Shown here piece after piece: positions 52,761 through 61,905 of a stretch of DNA of 64,000 nt. Every line of letters starts with the position of its first letter. The first letter of the stretch is position 1. Location: NCBI GenBank assembly GCA_023374045.1, contig CM041779.1:299656167-299720166 (forward strand), written 5' to 3'. Below the pieces are notes generated by a model that saw nothing but the letters and a program-made list of their open reading frames with translations, had not been told where the DNA came from and made no database searches. A program made the position numbers and the translations under genes. This DNA comes from Limonium bicolor. Lineage: Eukaryota > Streptophyta > Magnoliopsida > Caryophyllales > Plumbaginaceae.

Positions 52761-54554
52761 GAGCCAAAATGCGCATCCATATAACTTGACTTATAAAAAA
52801 CGCTTATATTTGGAAGCGTCATTTATAGCTTTAGTAAAGGACACTATAACGAACGACTTCTTAATAATAAGCGTTCTTTATAGTCGACGATAAAGAAACG
52901 CTTATTATAAGAAGCGTTCTTTATAGTCGACTATAAAGAACGCTTATTATTAAGAAGTGTTCTTTATAGTGTCTTACTAAGAGATATAAATGATGCTTCC
53001 TAATATAAGCGTTTTTATGTGCTCAGGCCATACACTTTAAAGAACGCTTCCTACACAAAGCGTTTTTTATGTGTTCCGGCCATTGTAAAGAAAACACTTA
53101 CTACACAAAGCGTGTTTTACAGTCCGTTTTTTATTCTTTTTTTTCCAGCAGTGTTTCTAGTTTATATAACTCGACTATGAGCATAACACCCTGCTCATGT
53201 CTAACAAGACCTACTTAGTTCAAAATACAACAAGTGTACAACATGGTACACTGGCCATTCAAAAGGCTACCAGCCCGGGTACAACTCCGTACCCCAATCA
53301 AAATAACCTAACTACCAAAAGTTTAACAGTCCAGTCTCTCACATCCACCATCAACCATCTCGAGTACCTGAAATAAAAACGATGGCCCCAAAGGGGCTTA
53401 GCACAACTTGCTGGTATGAAATTCGCATACCCCGCGTGCTAACAGGGGTACGCCAACTACTTGGTCGCATAGATGGAGTTCATTTTTAATTCAAGCAACA
53501 TGTTAATATGAACAATACAAATATCATGCAAAGGCAACACTCAGCATAGCATATCACATATACAAAGGGAAGACAATTCACAAAGTCATCCAATCATCAG
53601 TCGTCAAGGTCTTGACATTCTCTTCTCAAGTTCTCACTTCATCTATTGTTAGTTAATTTCTCATCCGAGTTAATCGGATGTTCTTAACTCTTATCTCTTG
53701 ATCATATGACTCACACTAGTCATAATCTTTACTTTACCAATTATCCTTCTCTTGAATAATCATAAGTCAAGTCGGTTGACCTCCGGGCAGAGACAAGACT
53801 ATCTCGCCACCGGGCTTTAGGTTGGCTTACTTCCCCAGGTTGCGCTCGTAAAGGGTCTGGACCATGGTGGGAAGGTTAGGCCAGAAGTCGGAAAACAACC
53901 TCTCTTGTCTCCTCATTCTCACGCATGGCCGAAACTATATCGGGCTTCTCACAAACTCCAAGTTACCATTTTCTCAAAGTTAGGAAGGTCTCATAGTTAG
54001 GAAGTTGGTGACAATCTTTCATTCAACAAGTCATGGTTACACAACTATCAATTATGTCTATCATGAGTTATACAAACTTCATGTTCCAATCATAACTCAT
54101 TCAAATAGATATTCAATCACAAGACATAAGGAAATGTAATAAATCATTTTCGTGCATTTATCTTGATTAGGTGATGGAAAACAAACACATAATAACACAA
54201 ATCGAGGTAGCCTCGGTAGCATACAGGGCATGAGAAAATCATACCTTTCACCAAGGAATAATTCTAGCGCGTCGTCTTACGTTCCTCGGATAATTCCCAA
54301 ACAACTGATAACATTTCAAATGTTTCTATTAACATCAAGACCATACGGTATGTAACGACTAATACACCCGTAGTTAACCTCGTCATCCCGTTAACCTTAA
54401 CTATACTCTTGTGATCTTAAGTTCACAACTTTCACATCCAAACTAGTACTTGTTTATACTCCTAAGGACCTTTACATGTCACTAAACAAGTCCTAAAAAT
54501 CTCCTAATACCATTACCATTCAATCCCCATTCATTTAGAGGCATTAAAACACTC

Positions 54555-54770
54555 ACGGTGGCATTTCTGGGGTAGTCCGAGACTTGGTCCGGCACTTAAG
54601 TCCCGGACCAATGCACTGGCTAACTTTCTGGAGCCTTTTTACTCTGGCCTGAGACATGGTCCTGGTATTAAGTCTCGGACCAGCTGTAGGATGTAGCTGT
54701 CGGACTGTTTTTGTGTGTGGTCTGGGACCTTGTCCAAGGACTAGGTCCCGGACCCTGCTAAAAAGCTGCT
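54555..54770. repeat. G+C-rich inverted-repeat cluster, second LARD LTR (GGTCCGGGACC-like motif)
   Basis: Repeated words: CCGAGACTTGGTCCGG, AGTCCCGGACCAATG, CTGAGACATGGTCCTGG, AGTCTCGGACCAG, GGTCTGGGACCTTGTCC and AGGTCCCGGACCCTG. GGTCCGG and CCGGACC arms alternate and can form stems. The position corresponds to the GGGTCGGTCG cluster of the first LARD LTR (both about 1.65-1.7 kb from the LTR 3' end once the inserted CACTA is discounted), but the motif is different. Confidence 0.85.
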
Positions 54771-55654
54771 ACACTTTACTGTTTTTATCTCTATTCTAAC
54801 TTCAAATCTTACCCAATTATTTCCTAATATTTTCCCATGCATCCAAGTATGTTCTAACACCTTAAAAACACTTTGGACCTCCTCAATTCATTGATCAAAC
54901 TCATCACTCAATCCTTGATCAATTCTACCATTTCCATTCTTATTTTCTACACTTATACACACTAATGCAATTTCAAACATTCTCATGACTGCTTACAACT
55001 TACCCTTAACCAATTTGACTATACCAAATCCTTCCTTGACATTTTCATTTACAATACCCAAGTTTATTCACTATTCACAAGGTTTAACACTCTAGTTCAT
55101 CCCTAGCAACTCCAAGACTTTCCTACAATATTTTTGCTACAGTTTTTGCACAATTACTTATACTTCTTAAACCCACACCTTAGGGTGATTAGCTAACCCA
55201 ACTCAATCCCCATTTATTCCTAGTTAACCTTAGGTTCTCCAATACTCATAACATCACTTAAACCCTTTATTTCTACAGAAAATTCACCATAACTTCGTTA
55301 CTATACTAACACATCTAAATTTCATTATCTTCATCACCTAAACCAAAATATCCACAAATCATCATACCATTCACCTAACAATTTCACTAACCAAATCCAT
55401 AATGGATTCTACCAGCAGACAACTCATCCAAACCTCATCAAATGCAAAGTAATGAAATAGTCATAAGTTGCTTGGCTCTTAGGCCCTTAAATCACACAAA
55501 AATTCACAATTCTCTCTTCTCACTACCAAACACATTTTTGACTCAAATTTCATTCATTCTTTTAATTACCCATCCTCAATTTCAAAAGCAATCAAGGTAG
55601 TCATTAAGGTAAGCTATTTACCTTAATCTTCCAACTTTTCCTTTCTCGTTTCCT

Positions 55655-56021
55655 TGTAACAACCAGTATCCCACTGTTGTGATATTGTCCGCTTTGGCAC
55701 GTAGGCCGCATGGTTTTGTTCCTGGGGTTTCCTAGCTCCAAAAGGCCTCACAACAAGGAGAGGTATCCCCACCCATATAAGGAGTGGTTCATTTTCCCCT
55801 CCAATCGATATGGGAGGACCTCAAGGGTATTACACTCTGTAACAACCCAGTATCCCATTGTTGTGATATTGTCTTCTCTGGCACGCAGGCCGCACGGTTT
55901 TGTTCTTGGGGTTTCCTAGCCCCAAAAGGCCTTACAACAAGGAAAGGTATCCCCACCCATATAAGGAGTGGTTCGTTCTCCTCTCCAATCGATGTGGGAG
56001 GTAAACCTCAAGGGTATTACA
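55655..56021. mobile_element. Tandem pair of TRIM-like LTRs (180 and 184 bp)
   Basis: 55655-55834 and 55838-56021 both begin TGTAACAACC(C)AGTATCCCA and end GGGTATTACA, with only CTC between them. They share GGTTTTGTTC, GGGGTTTCCTAGC, CAAAAGGCC and CCACCCATATAAGGAGTGG, which includes a TATA-like word. TG/CA ends, very short LTR length and lack of an internal region suggest terminal-repeat retrotransposons in miniature (TRIM) left as a tandem. About 90% alike by eye. The frames over it (55710-55919, 55784-56098) are not genes. Confidence 0.65.
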
Positions 56022-57292
56022 CTCCTGAAATCGGCCAAGGGGGTGGTTCCTTTGCTACAGCCTCTAATCAATGTTCAAATAGAGGTAATGTATGCTAAGT
56101 AATTCACCTAGACTCATGGAAAAACCCTAGAATTCAACAAGAGGGTTTTAAACAATAAAATTAGGGCATTACCTTGAAGTTCTTGGATGGAGTTTTGGGC
56201 AAGCAACAAAGCAAGGCTCCAGCTCCTCTTTTGAAGATAAAACAAAGCTAGAATAGGAGCAACAATGGAGGTTCAAAGCTGGGCAATTTTCGGTCACAAA
56301 AGAAATGAAGGAAGAGATAGATTTTTGTGATTTTTCTTACCTTGAATGAAAGAGGAGCAACCTAGCTCCATAAAATCATATTTTCTCATCAAATGGGCTA
56401 TAACCATGGAGGTAATATTCATCCTTTGAAGATTTTAAAAAGAGCACAAGATAGCCCTTGATGAGGTGAAGAAGAATATGTAATTTATTTTTGATTTGGT
56501 GCATTGGTGTGGCTTGGGCATGAGGAGGAAGAAGAGCTGCCATAGAAGTTGCTTAAAATTGCCAGCAAGGAAGAAGGAGGGAGGGCTGCCGGCTGGATAA
56601 GGAATAAAAGGTGAGGGAGGAGGGAAATGGAAGAGAGAGGGGGGAAAAGTAGCTTTTGTACCCCTTTTTCTTTTTCTTCCTTTTTCATTTTTCTTTCTCT
56701 TCCATCTTATTAGCTAGTTTATTATCAGAGAGAGAGAGAGGAGATGAGATAAACAAAAAACCGGCCCCACTGTAGAGTTTAAGCAGGAGCGTTTTCGTCT
56801 TTTCGCAAGAAGCGCGCCTAAATTTCCCAGTTTGGCACTATTCACTAATCGGGCCCGTTTTCCGGATTTTTCTCGTTTCTTTAATTTTAATGGTTCTTAA
56901 ACCTTCATTAATGTTTTATTATAGTTACATGATCAACTATAATTTTTACGAGTCAATTTAACCACTTAAAGTCACAAATCTGGGTTTTCTCGAAAAACCT
57001 GCTTTAGGACTTTGTTTGCATTTTTAACCCACTATATGGATCTGTTTCCTTTGGGAATGGTTAACATATGTTCTTAGTGTATAACTAAGTCTTAGGAATC
57101 CATCTAGGACCCTAGTTGAGGTCATATGCCTCCTATGGTTGCGTAACGCATATTTTTACATTTTATGCTTTTTACGCGTTTTCTCTTTTCTTTTGGTTTT
57201 GCTTTCTTCACCAATATTCTTTAGGCATCATTAGGCCTCTAAATACTGCATTAGAATAATTTAATCACCATATTTAAGTCCGGGGTGTTTCA

Positions 57293-58432
57293 ATCTACCC
57301 CCTTAAAGAACTTTGCCCTCAAAGTTGGTCAAAGTTGGTGAATCCATCCTTACTCAATTTAGGGACATCAATGTCAAAGAGCATATATCAATACAACCTT
57401 ACAGATTCTCAGATCTGTCCAGCAAGGTGTTCACATACCACACAATGCAAGCACGATACCACAATGCAAGCATAATACAATACAACCATTACAATTAACA
57501 CCGTGTGTACATGCCGGTACAACACAAAATCAATTAACAACCGTGTACATATCAGTACAACACAACATACATCACAGTACAATACAAACGTGTGTACATA
57601 CTAGTACAACACAAAACAATTATCAATCGTGCACATACCAGTGCAACACCAACGTTCAACACAGTACCATACAACTCCAATTCCGATTTATACTTACTGC
57701 ATCTACTCTTAACGTGATTACTTGTGACCACTTACAGGGAGCTTCAAGAATCATTCAACCCTAATGTGATCAGCATCAGTGTTGAACTATCCTTCCACCC
57801 CAATTTGTGTTCAGTTTCCCTTGATCGCTAGCAAATCAAGTTTGACTTCCCACTTCAGTTTCACACAATCAATTACTTCAATCATTCCCATTTTCTATCT
57901 TTTTACTCTTTCTAGTCAGAATCACATATCAATAAATTTTCAATTTAGGGAACTCATTTCATCAATCATTACTCATTTCACCAATTATTCTCAATTTATC
58001 TCCAAATAATTTACCTAGGGAATTCAATACTTATGGAACTCAGTCCATCAATCATTCTCAATTCATCTCAAATCAAGTCACCTAGGGAATTCAATTCCTA
58101 CTAGGTTCTACATCGGTTTTATACCGACTCATACATCATAACACCATGTCTAATATCAAATAGACATATACTATCGGGTTTTAGTTCCCCAGGAGTATCT
58201 TTACTCCTTTCCCCTTGTACACTCACTCCGGAGTTACAAGATAGTCAGGTTCATATCAATGGTATTCGCATCTCCAGTGCGTAATAACCATAGCTACACT
58301 ATGAATGAATGCATATGTTTATGTAACATACGTACCAATCACCAAAACAGTTTCTTTTGTGCTATGCACACCGTAGTTGATGTACTTAATACGTGAAACA
58401 TACGTTATACGCTAAGCGGCTTTTCGCTTCAC
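57293..58432 (-). other. Internal region of the second LARD copy (3' part)
   Basis: Homologous in reverse to about 40790-41986 of the first copy, again without coding sense. It contains clustered direct repeats of CCGTGTACATACCAGTACAAC (57500-57640, four copies) that the first copy does not show clearly. Confidence 0.6.
57495..57650. repeat. Short direct repeats ACCGTGTACATACNAGTACAACACA (4 copies)
   Basis: CACCGTGTGTACATGCCGG, AACCGTGTACATATCAG, ACGTGTGTACATACTAG and TCGTGCACATACCAG follow at roughly 50-bp spacing, each followed by TACAACACAAA-like sequence. Confidence 0.75.
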
Positions 58433-59344
58433 TGTTGGAGTAAAAGTGTGTTACTACTTCTACCACTTAGGCAGTGTACCTATCGTTTTGCGGAATAGTG
58501 GAATTATGGGGTGTCGAACTCTTGGGGACCTTGCTGTGGTTTAAATGATAGCGTAAATTAACTGAGAATTCTAATTAGACTGTTGAGAAGAAACTTCATC
58601 ACTTTTTTAGGGAGATTGTGGTTTGACACTTAATGTAAACAAAACAGTAAAAAGAACAATTAATCAAAACAGAACAATAATAGCAGTTATAAAACTCTTT
58701 TGTTTTTAAAGAAAGCACCCTGGGTTGTTCTGCTCACCTATTTTACTCAATTATATTACTGTAAACTTTCACCACTTTAGCAATAAACTCAAGAATCTTA
58801 ATTAGTTTATTGACCGTTCCCTGTGCAATAAACCCTGATTAATTTAAACAACAAGCGTAATCCTTGCTCAAGTTATTAATAAATTAATCGCATTATTAAC
58901 AATTCCTATTGTAGACTGGTTAACCTATAGGCGAAAACTCGCTTCTAGTCGTTAACCCGTTTTGACTTCTTTTGTCTAGAATCTTGTCTCAACACTACAT
59001 TTTAACAAGAAACTACAAATATCACTTTAATAATTGGCCTAAATATTAAAGCGCATTAAGGACAAGAATCAAAATATTTCTTAAATAGATTATAGTGGAA
59101 AGTCTACATAACATAATTATACAAAATAGGCTTGCTTCCCAACCCGGGAGGCTAAGTTTATTACTCACACATAATTATAAAAACAGACATAACAAATAAG
59201 ATAGACATTAAAACATAGTAGAGTTTAAGGAGAGAAAGAACTCTATTGGGGAGAGTTATTTCACTTCCAGACTTATCTCCATGATTATGCCGACCTTAAA
59301 ACAATAATAAACATGTAGAACGAAGAATAACGAACAAACAGGCA

Positions 59345-59465
59345 AAAGTTGGTCCTGTCCGTGTGGGGCCATGCGGACACAAACACGGACACAAATTAGG
59401 ACGTCTCTTGTCCGCGTAGGGGCTGCGCGGACATAAACGCGGACACAAATTAGGACACGGCCTGG
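59345..59465. repeat. GTCCGCG/GCGGACAC cluster, downstream of TATA in the solo LTR
   Basis: GTCCTGTCCGTGTGGGGCC, ATGCGGACACAAACACGGACAC, TTGTCCGCGTAGGGGC, GCGCGGACATAAACGCGGACAC. Inverted GTCCGCG and CGCGGAC arms alternate. It lies about 215-335 nt downstream of the TATA box on the minus strand. Confidence 0.85.
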
Positions 59466-59869
59466 TTTTATACAGATCGTCTTCTTCGTTGGGATTTCTG
59501 GAAAATGGAAGAGTTAGGCTTATTTGGTGATGGGAAATGATGGAAATGAAGTGGATATGTGGATATATGGATGGGAAATGGAATTTGGATGGAGGAAGTG
59601 TGATTTGGAAGTGAGCGTGAGTTGTGTACGATGGTGAACGATGGTGTTTTTCTGATGAAGAAGCATAGGGTTTATATAGGGGAGAGGAAGAGGAAGAAGA
59701 CAGGCTGGAGCTTGCTAGTGGGTTAAGAAGATAAGGGAGGTGCCTGATATTGTTGAAGGGGTAGATGGATTGTGTCTGTAGGCGCCGTAAACGAAGAAGC
59801 AAATGGAGAAGACAGCCCCGAACGAATTCAGTCGCGTCAATTTCTGGATCTGGGTTGCATTTACACGTG

Positions 59870-60070
59870 TCCGCATGGGAGTCCGCGTACGGACACAAAT
59901 TAGTTCGTGAGACGTCCGCGTTTGTGTCCGCAAAGCGGACACACTCCTCTACTGCATCCGAGTTCGAGTCCGCAAAGCGGACACTCGCTTTGGTTCTGTC
60001 CGAGTTCGAGTCCGCAAAGCGGACACTCGCTTTGGTTCTGTCCGTGAATGTGTCCACAAACCGGACACGT
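59870..60070. repeat. GTCCGC/GCGGACAC cluster in U3 of the solo LTR
   Basis: GTGTCCGCATGGGAGTCCGCG, TACGGACACAAATTAG, GAGACGTCCGCG, TTTGTGTCCGCAAAGCGGAC and two copies of GAGTCCGCAAAGCGGACACTC. TCCGCAAAGCGGA is a ready-made hairpin with a 3-nt loop. It lies 190-390 bp upstream of the TATA box. Confidence 0.9.
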
Positions 60071-60345
60071 GTATTTTCTTCCATTTTTCTGCAATCTTCG
60101 ACCGGCTCCAGATTCTTCGTTATAAGTCCGTTTCACTCGCCGTTTGTTGCGTTGGAAAGCTTGTGAAATAAACTATTTGATTCCAACACTTTTTCCTGTA
60201 TTTGATACATAAAATCTATCAGTCCATATCAAGACATAAATCTTAGGAAAAACATACGATAAGTGAGTAATATTATCCTGAAAGTGAGTAAGTATAAGGT
60301 AAATTAAACCCTTAAATGTCTATGTATTTCTCACTTATCATTCAC

Positions 60346-61330
60346 CCCCTTAAAAAGGATTACGTCCACGTAATCTACCATATGTTATCAATGAACATTG
60401 GTTCACTAAATTTGGGCATCAAGAAGCATTTTAGCTTCCATGCGGTCTATTATACAATGAGTTCTGGTCAAGGGTCTTAACCATATTGACGGTTAGTCCC
60501 CGCACCAAGAATTCTCACTGGGGTTCGTTTAACTCATATCCGGTTTCGGTTCTAGCCTCTCAGGCTTCAAGGCATTGATAATTAGTCATTTGCTCGTATT
60601 CACTAGGTATATTAAACCTTAGGATTATGGGTCCACTAGCTTCTGCTGCGTGACCCTGATAACTTTAGAGCTCAGTTCACCCTTCTAGTCATTCTCAATG
60701 TATTGTGTATCTCCTGTTTATCCCTTTTATCTTGGAAATAGAGGTCTCTCAATCGGCGCATGGTATCTTTTACTATACGCGAACTCAATGAGTTATAGAT
60801 TTTCTATCCCATTTTCTAGAAATCTATTATTCATACTGCTGTATACTTCTGTGATTACTCACTTAATTCTTCCGACTTGTTGTCAGTTCAGGTTGAGCTA
60901 CTACGTGTATGTAGTGCTTTCTATGTTGTTACTGGCTCGTGATCATTCCTTCTGAATTATGCTCACCTATTTGGTTCTTATACAAGTATTCTCTCATTGT
61001 ACGAGCTTGCATTTCTTATGCATCAGTCCTTATAGCCCTTGTAAGCTTCGTCTCATTTTCATTGCGGTGGAATTCATTTGTTGTGATCGTTGGTATGTCC
61101 AATGCTCTTCGTGCCTCCTTGACCCTAGGCCGCATGGTTGTGTTTCTAGGTTTTCACTTAACTGGCTTGCGCCATGTCATTGGGATGGTTGCAGTCCTCC
61201 GTATCTAGTACGGTTGGTTGTTTAGCAATCGGGTACTCTTGTCTCAAGCTATTATTCCTCTTATCGAGTTGATCCACTAGGAATACGTTTTCACTATCAG
61301 TAGGCCAATCTAGGAATGAAAACTAGGACG
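60346..61330 (-). other. Internal region of the second LARD copy, continued
   Basis: CCCCCTTAAAAAGGATTACGTCCACGTAATCTACC and ATGAACATTGGTTCACTAAATTTGGGC match 40780-40690 of the first copy in reverse. The small open frames (60698-60955, 60939-61225) are not gene-like. Similarity fades towards 61330, where the Athila-type fragment begins. Confidence 0.55.
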
Positions 61331-61365
61331 ATAGGTTGTAGCTCGAGCCCAATGTTGCAAAAGAG

Positions 61366-61905
61366 ATGGGATGGATTGAGGAGCGGTTTGAGTATCTGTC
61401 CTCTGATCTTTGTTACTCACATTGTAGAGGGGGTCATAAGTTTGACGATTGTCCTGAGATAGAGGAGATGAAACGAATTAAGAAGCAATTTGAAAGAGAG
61501 TCATCTTATTCCTATGATATATATATATATATATATATATTTCTCATATTATAAGGGGCTCATGAGTTCGATGATTCCCTTAAGTTGCAGGAGCAAATGC
61601 GGTTAGAGGACCAATTAAAATATATGTAGCAACTCGCTCCTCAACAGCAGGCTTCAATCTTTGATAGTGGTAACCTTCAAGAGTTGGGGAACAATTCTGT
61701 GAAGCAACTTATTGATTTCTCAAGTCACCCTCCCTCCCCACCCTTGGTTCCCCCTACGCCATCAGAGGTCTTCGTTGTAGTCGACTGTCCACGTGGAACC
61801 CTCTTTGACTCTTACCCAGATGAGGAGGATGATTACATCCTAGAATTTGAGGGGGACGAGTCTCGACCTCTTTACCATTATGATGGAATCCTTGAGCCTT
61901 ACTAG
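61366..61905 (+). pseudogene. Gag-like zinc-knuckle frame and acidic C-terminal frame (Athila-type derivative)
   Basis: 61366-61554 reads MGWIEERFEYLSSDLCYSHC then RGGHKFDDCPEIEEM, a CCHC-like knuckle that resembles Athila gag knuckles (C..C...H....C), here with CYSHC spacing. It runs into a TATATATA microsatellite (61518-61541) and ends at 61552-61554. After two stops, 61684-61905 is open: a Pro/Ser-rich start (SSHPPSPPLVPPTPSEV) followed by acidic DEEDDYILEFEGDESRP. The acidic pattern continues past the TAG at 61903-61905 (EDVYILQFEEEEPASL, then YLLGHQVL). I infer one decayed protein with a knuckle and repeated acidic modules; the acidic half is of unknown function. Confidence 0.45.
61518..61541. 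repeat. (AT)n microsatellite
   Basis: GATATATATATATATATATA tract of about 24 bp, inside the gag-like relic. Confidence 0.9.

Larger units (their letters stand above)
51803..53153. mobile_element. Non-autonomous CACTA element (1351 bp)
   Basis: Terminal inverted repeats of about 28 bp start CACTGCTGGAAAAAAAA, then GAATAAAAAA, and end with the inverse CCAGCAGTG. Flanks are TTA and TTT, so the 3-bp target duplication is imperfect or eroded. Inside both ends are alternating inverted words AAGAACGCTT/AAGCGTTCTTTATAG. No open frame is transposase-like. The copy sits in the LARD-family LTR, and the first LARD LTR lacks it, which confirms insertion. Confidence 0.85.
51519..57292 (-). repeat. LARD-family 3' LTR (second copy)
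   Basis: Shares blocks with 42000-46288 in reverse, such as TACGCAACCATAGGAGGCATATG-like against ACCATAGGAGGTATGAG, CGGGCCCGTTTTCCGG against CCGGAAAACGGGCCCGG, and CACGCATGGCCGAAACTATATC against GATATAGCTTCGGCCACGCGTG. Overall divergence from the first copy is much greater than between that copy's own LTRs, so this is an older or different subfamily member. Confidence 0.75.
58433..60340 (-). mobile_element. Solo Athila-type LTR (1908 bp) with TTCAC target duplication
   Basis: On the minus strand it starts TGATAAGTGAGAAATAC at 60340 and ends CTTTTACTCCAACA at 58433. TTCAC lies immediately outside on both sides (58428-58432 and 60341-60345). The interrupted sequence is LARD internal: GGCTTTTCGC continues as CCCCCTTAAAAAGG, matching the uninterrupted form at 40770-40795 in reverse. 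A TATA box (CTATATAAACCC) lies near 59680. Two G+C-rich clusters flank it as in the full Athila. The frames inside (59296-60084 and others) come from the LTR and are not genes. Confidence 0.9.
51519..61330 (-). mobile_element. Second LARD-family copy, 5'-truncated, carrying nested insertions
   Basis: Minus-strand 3' LTR from 57292 (TGAAACACCCC) to 51519 (GGTGTTACA). A polypurine tract, TTAAGGGGGTAGAT, lies at 57306-57293. Internal sequence runs to about 61330 and is interrupted by a solo LTR. Without the inserted CACTA and TRIM-like pair the LTR is about 4.05 kb, close to 4.29 kb in the first copy. Its 5' LTR and most of the internal region are missing; the break near 61330 meets an Athila-type fragment. 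Confidence 0.75.

Noticed and set aside
56485..56688. Possible Ser/Leu-rich signal-like peptide on the minus strand
   Set aside because: Lies in a low-complexity purine/pyrimidine stretch of the LARD LTR; no other support.
6222..60070. Interpretation of the spaced G+C-rich repeats as a CRISPR array
   Set aside because: The units are inverted and imperfect, lie in plant LTRs, have no unique spacers of constant length and no cas genes.
59296..60084. 262-residue open frame on the minus strand with repeated VRFADSNSD and NLCP words
   Set aside because: It lies wholly inside the solo LTR, and the repeats come from the GTCCGC/GCGGAC clusters. Other frames over the same place (59900-60136, 59765-60166) show equal repeats. 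No family features.
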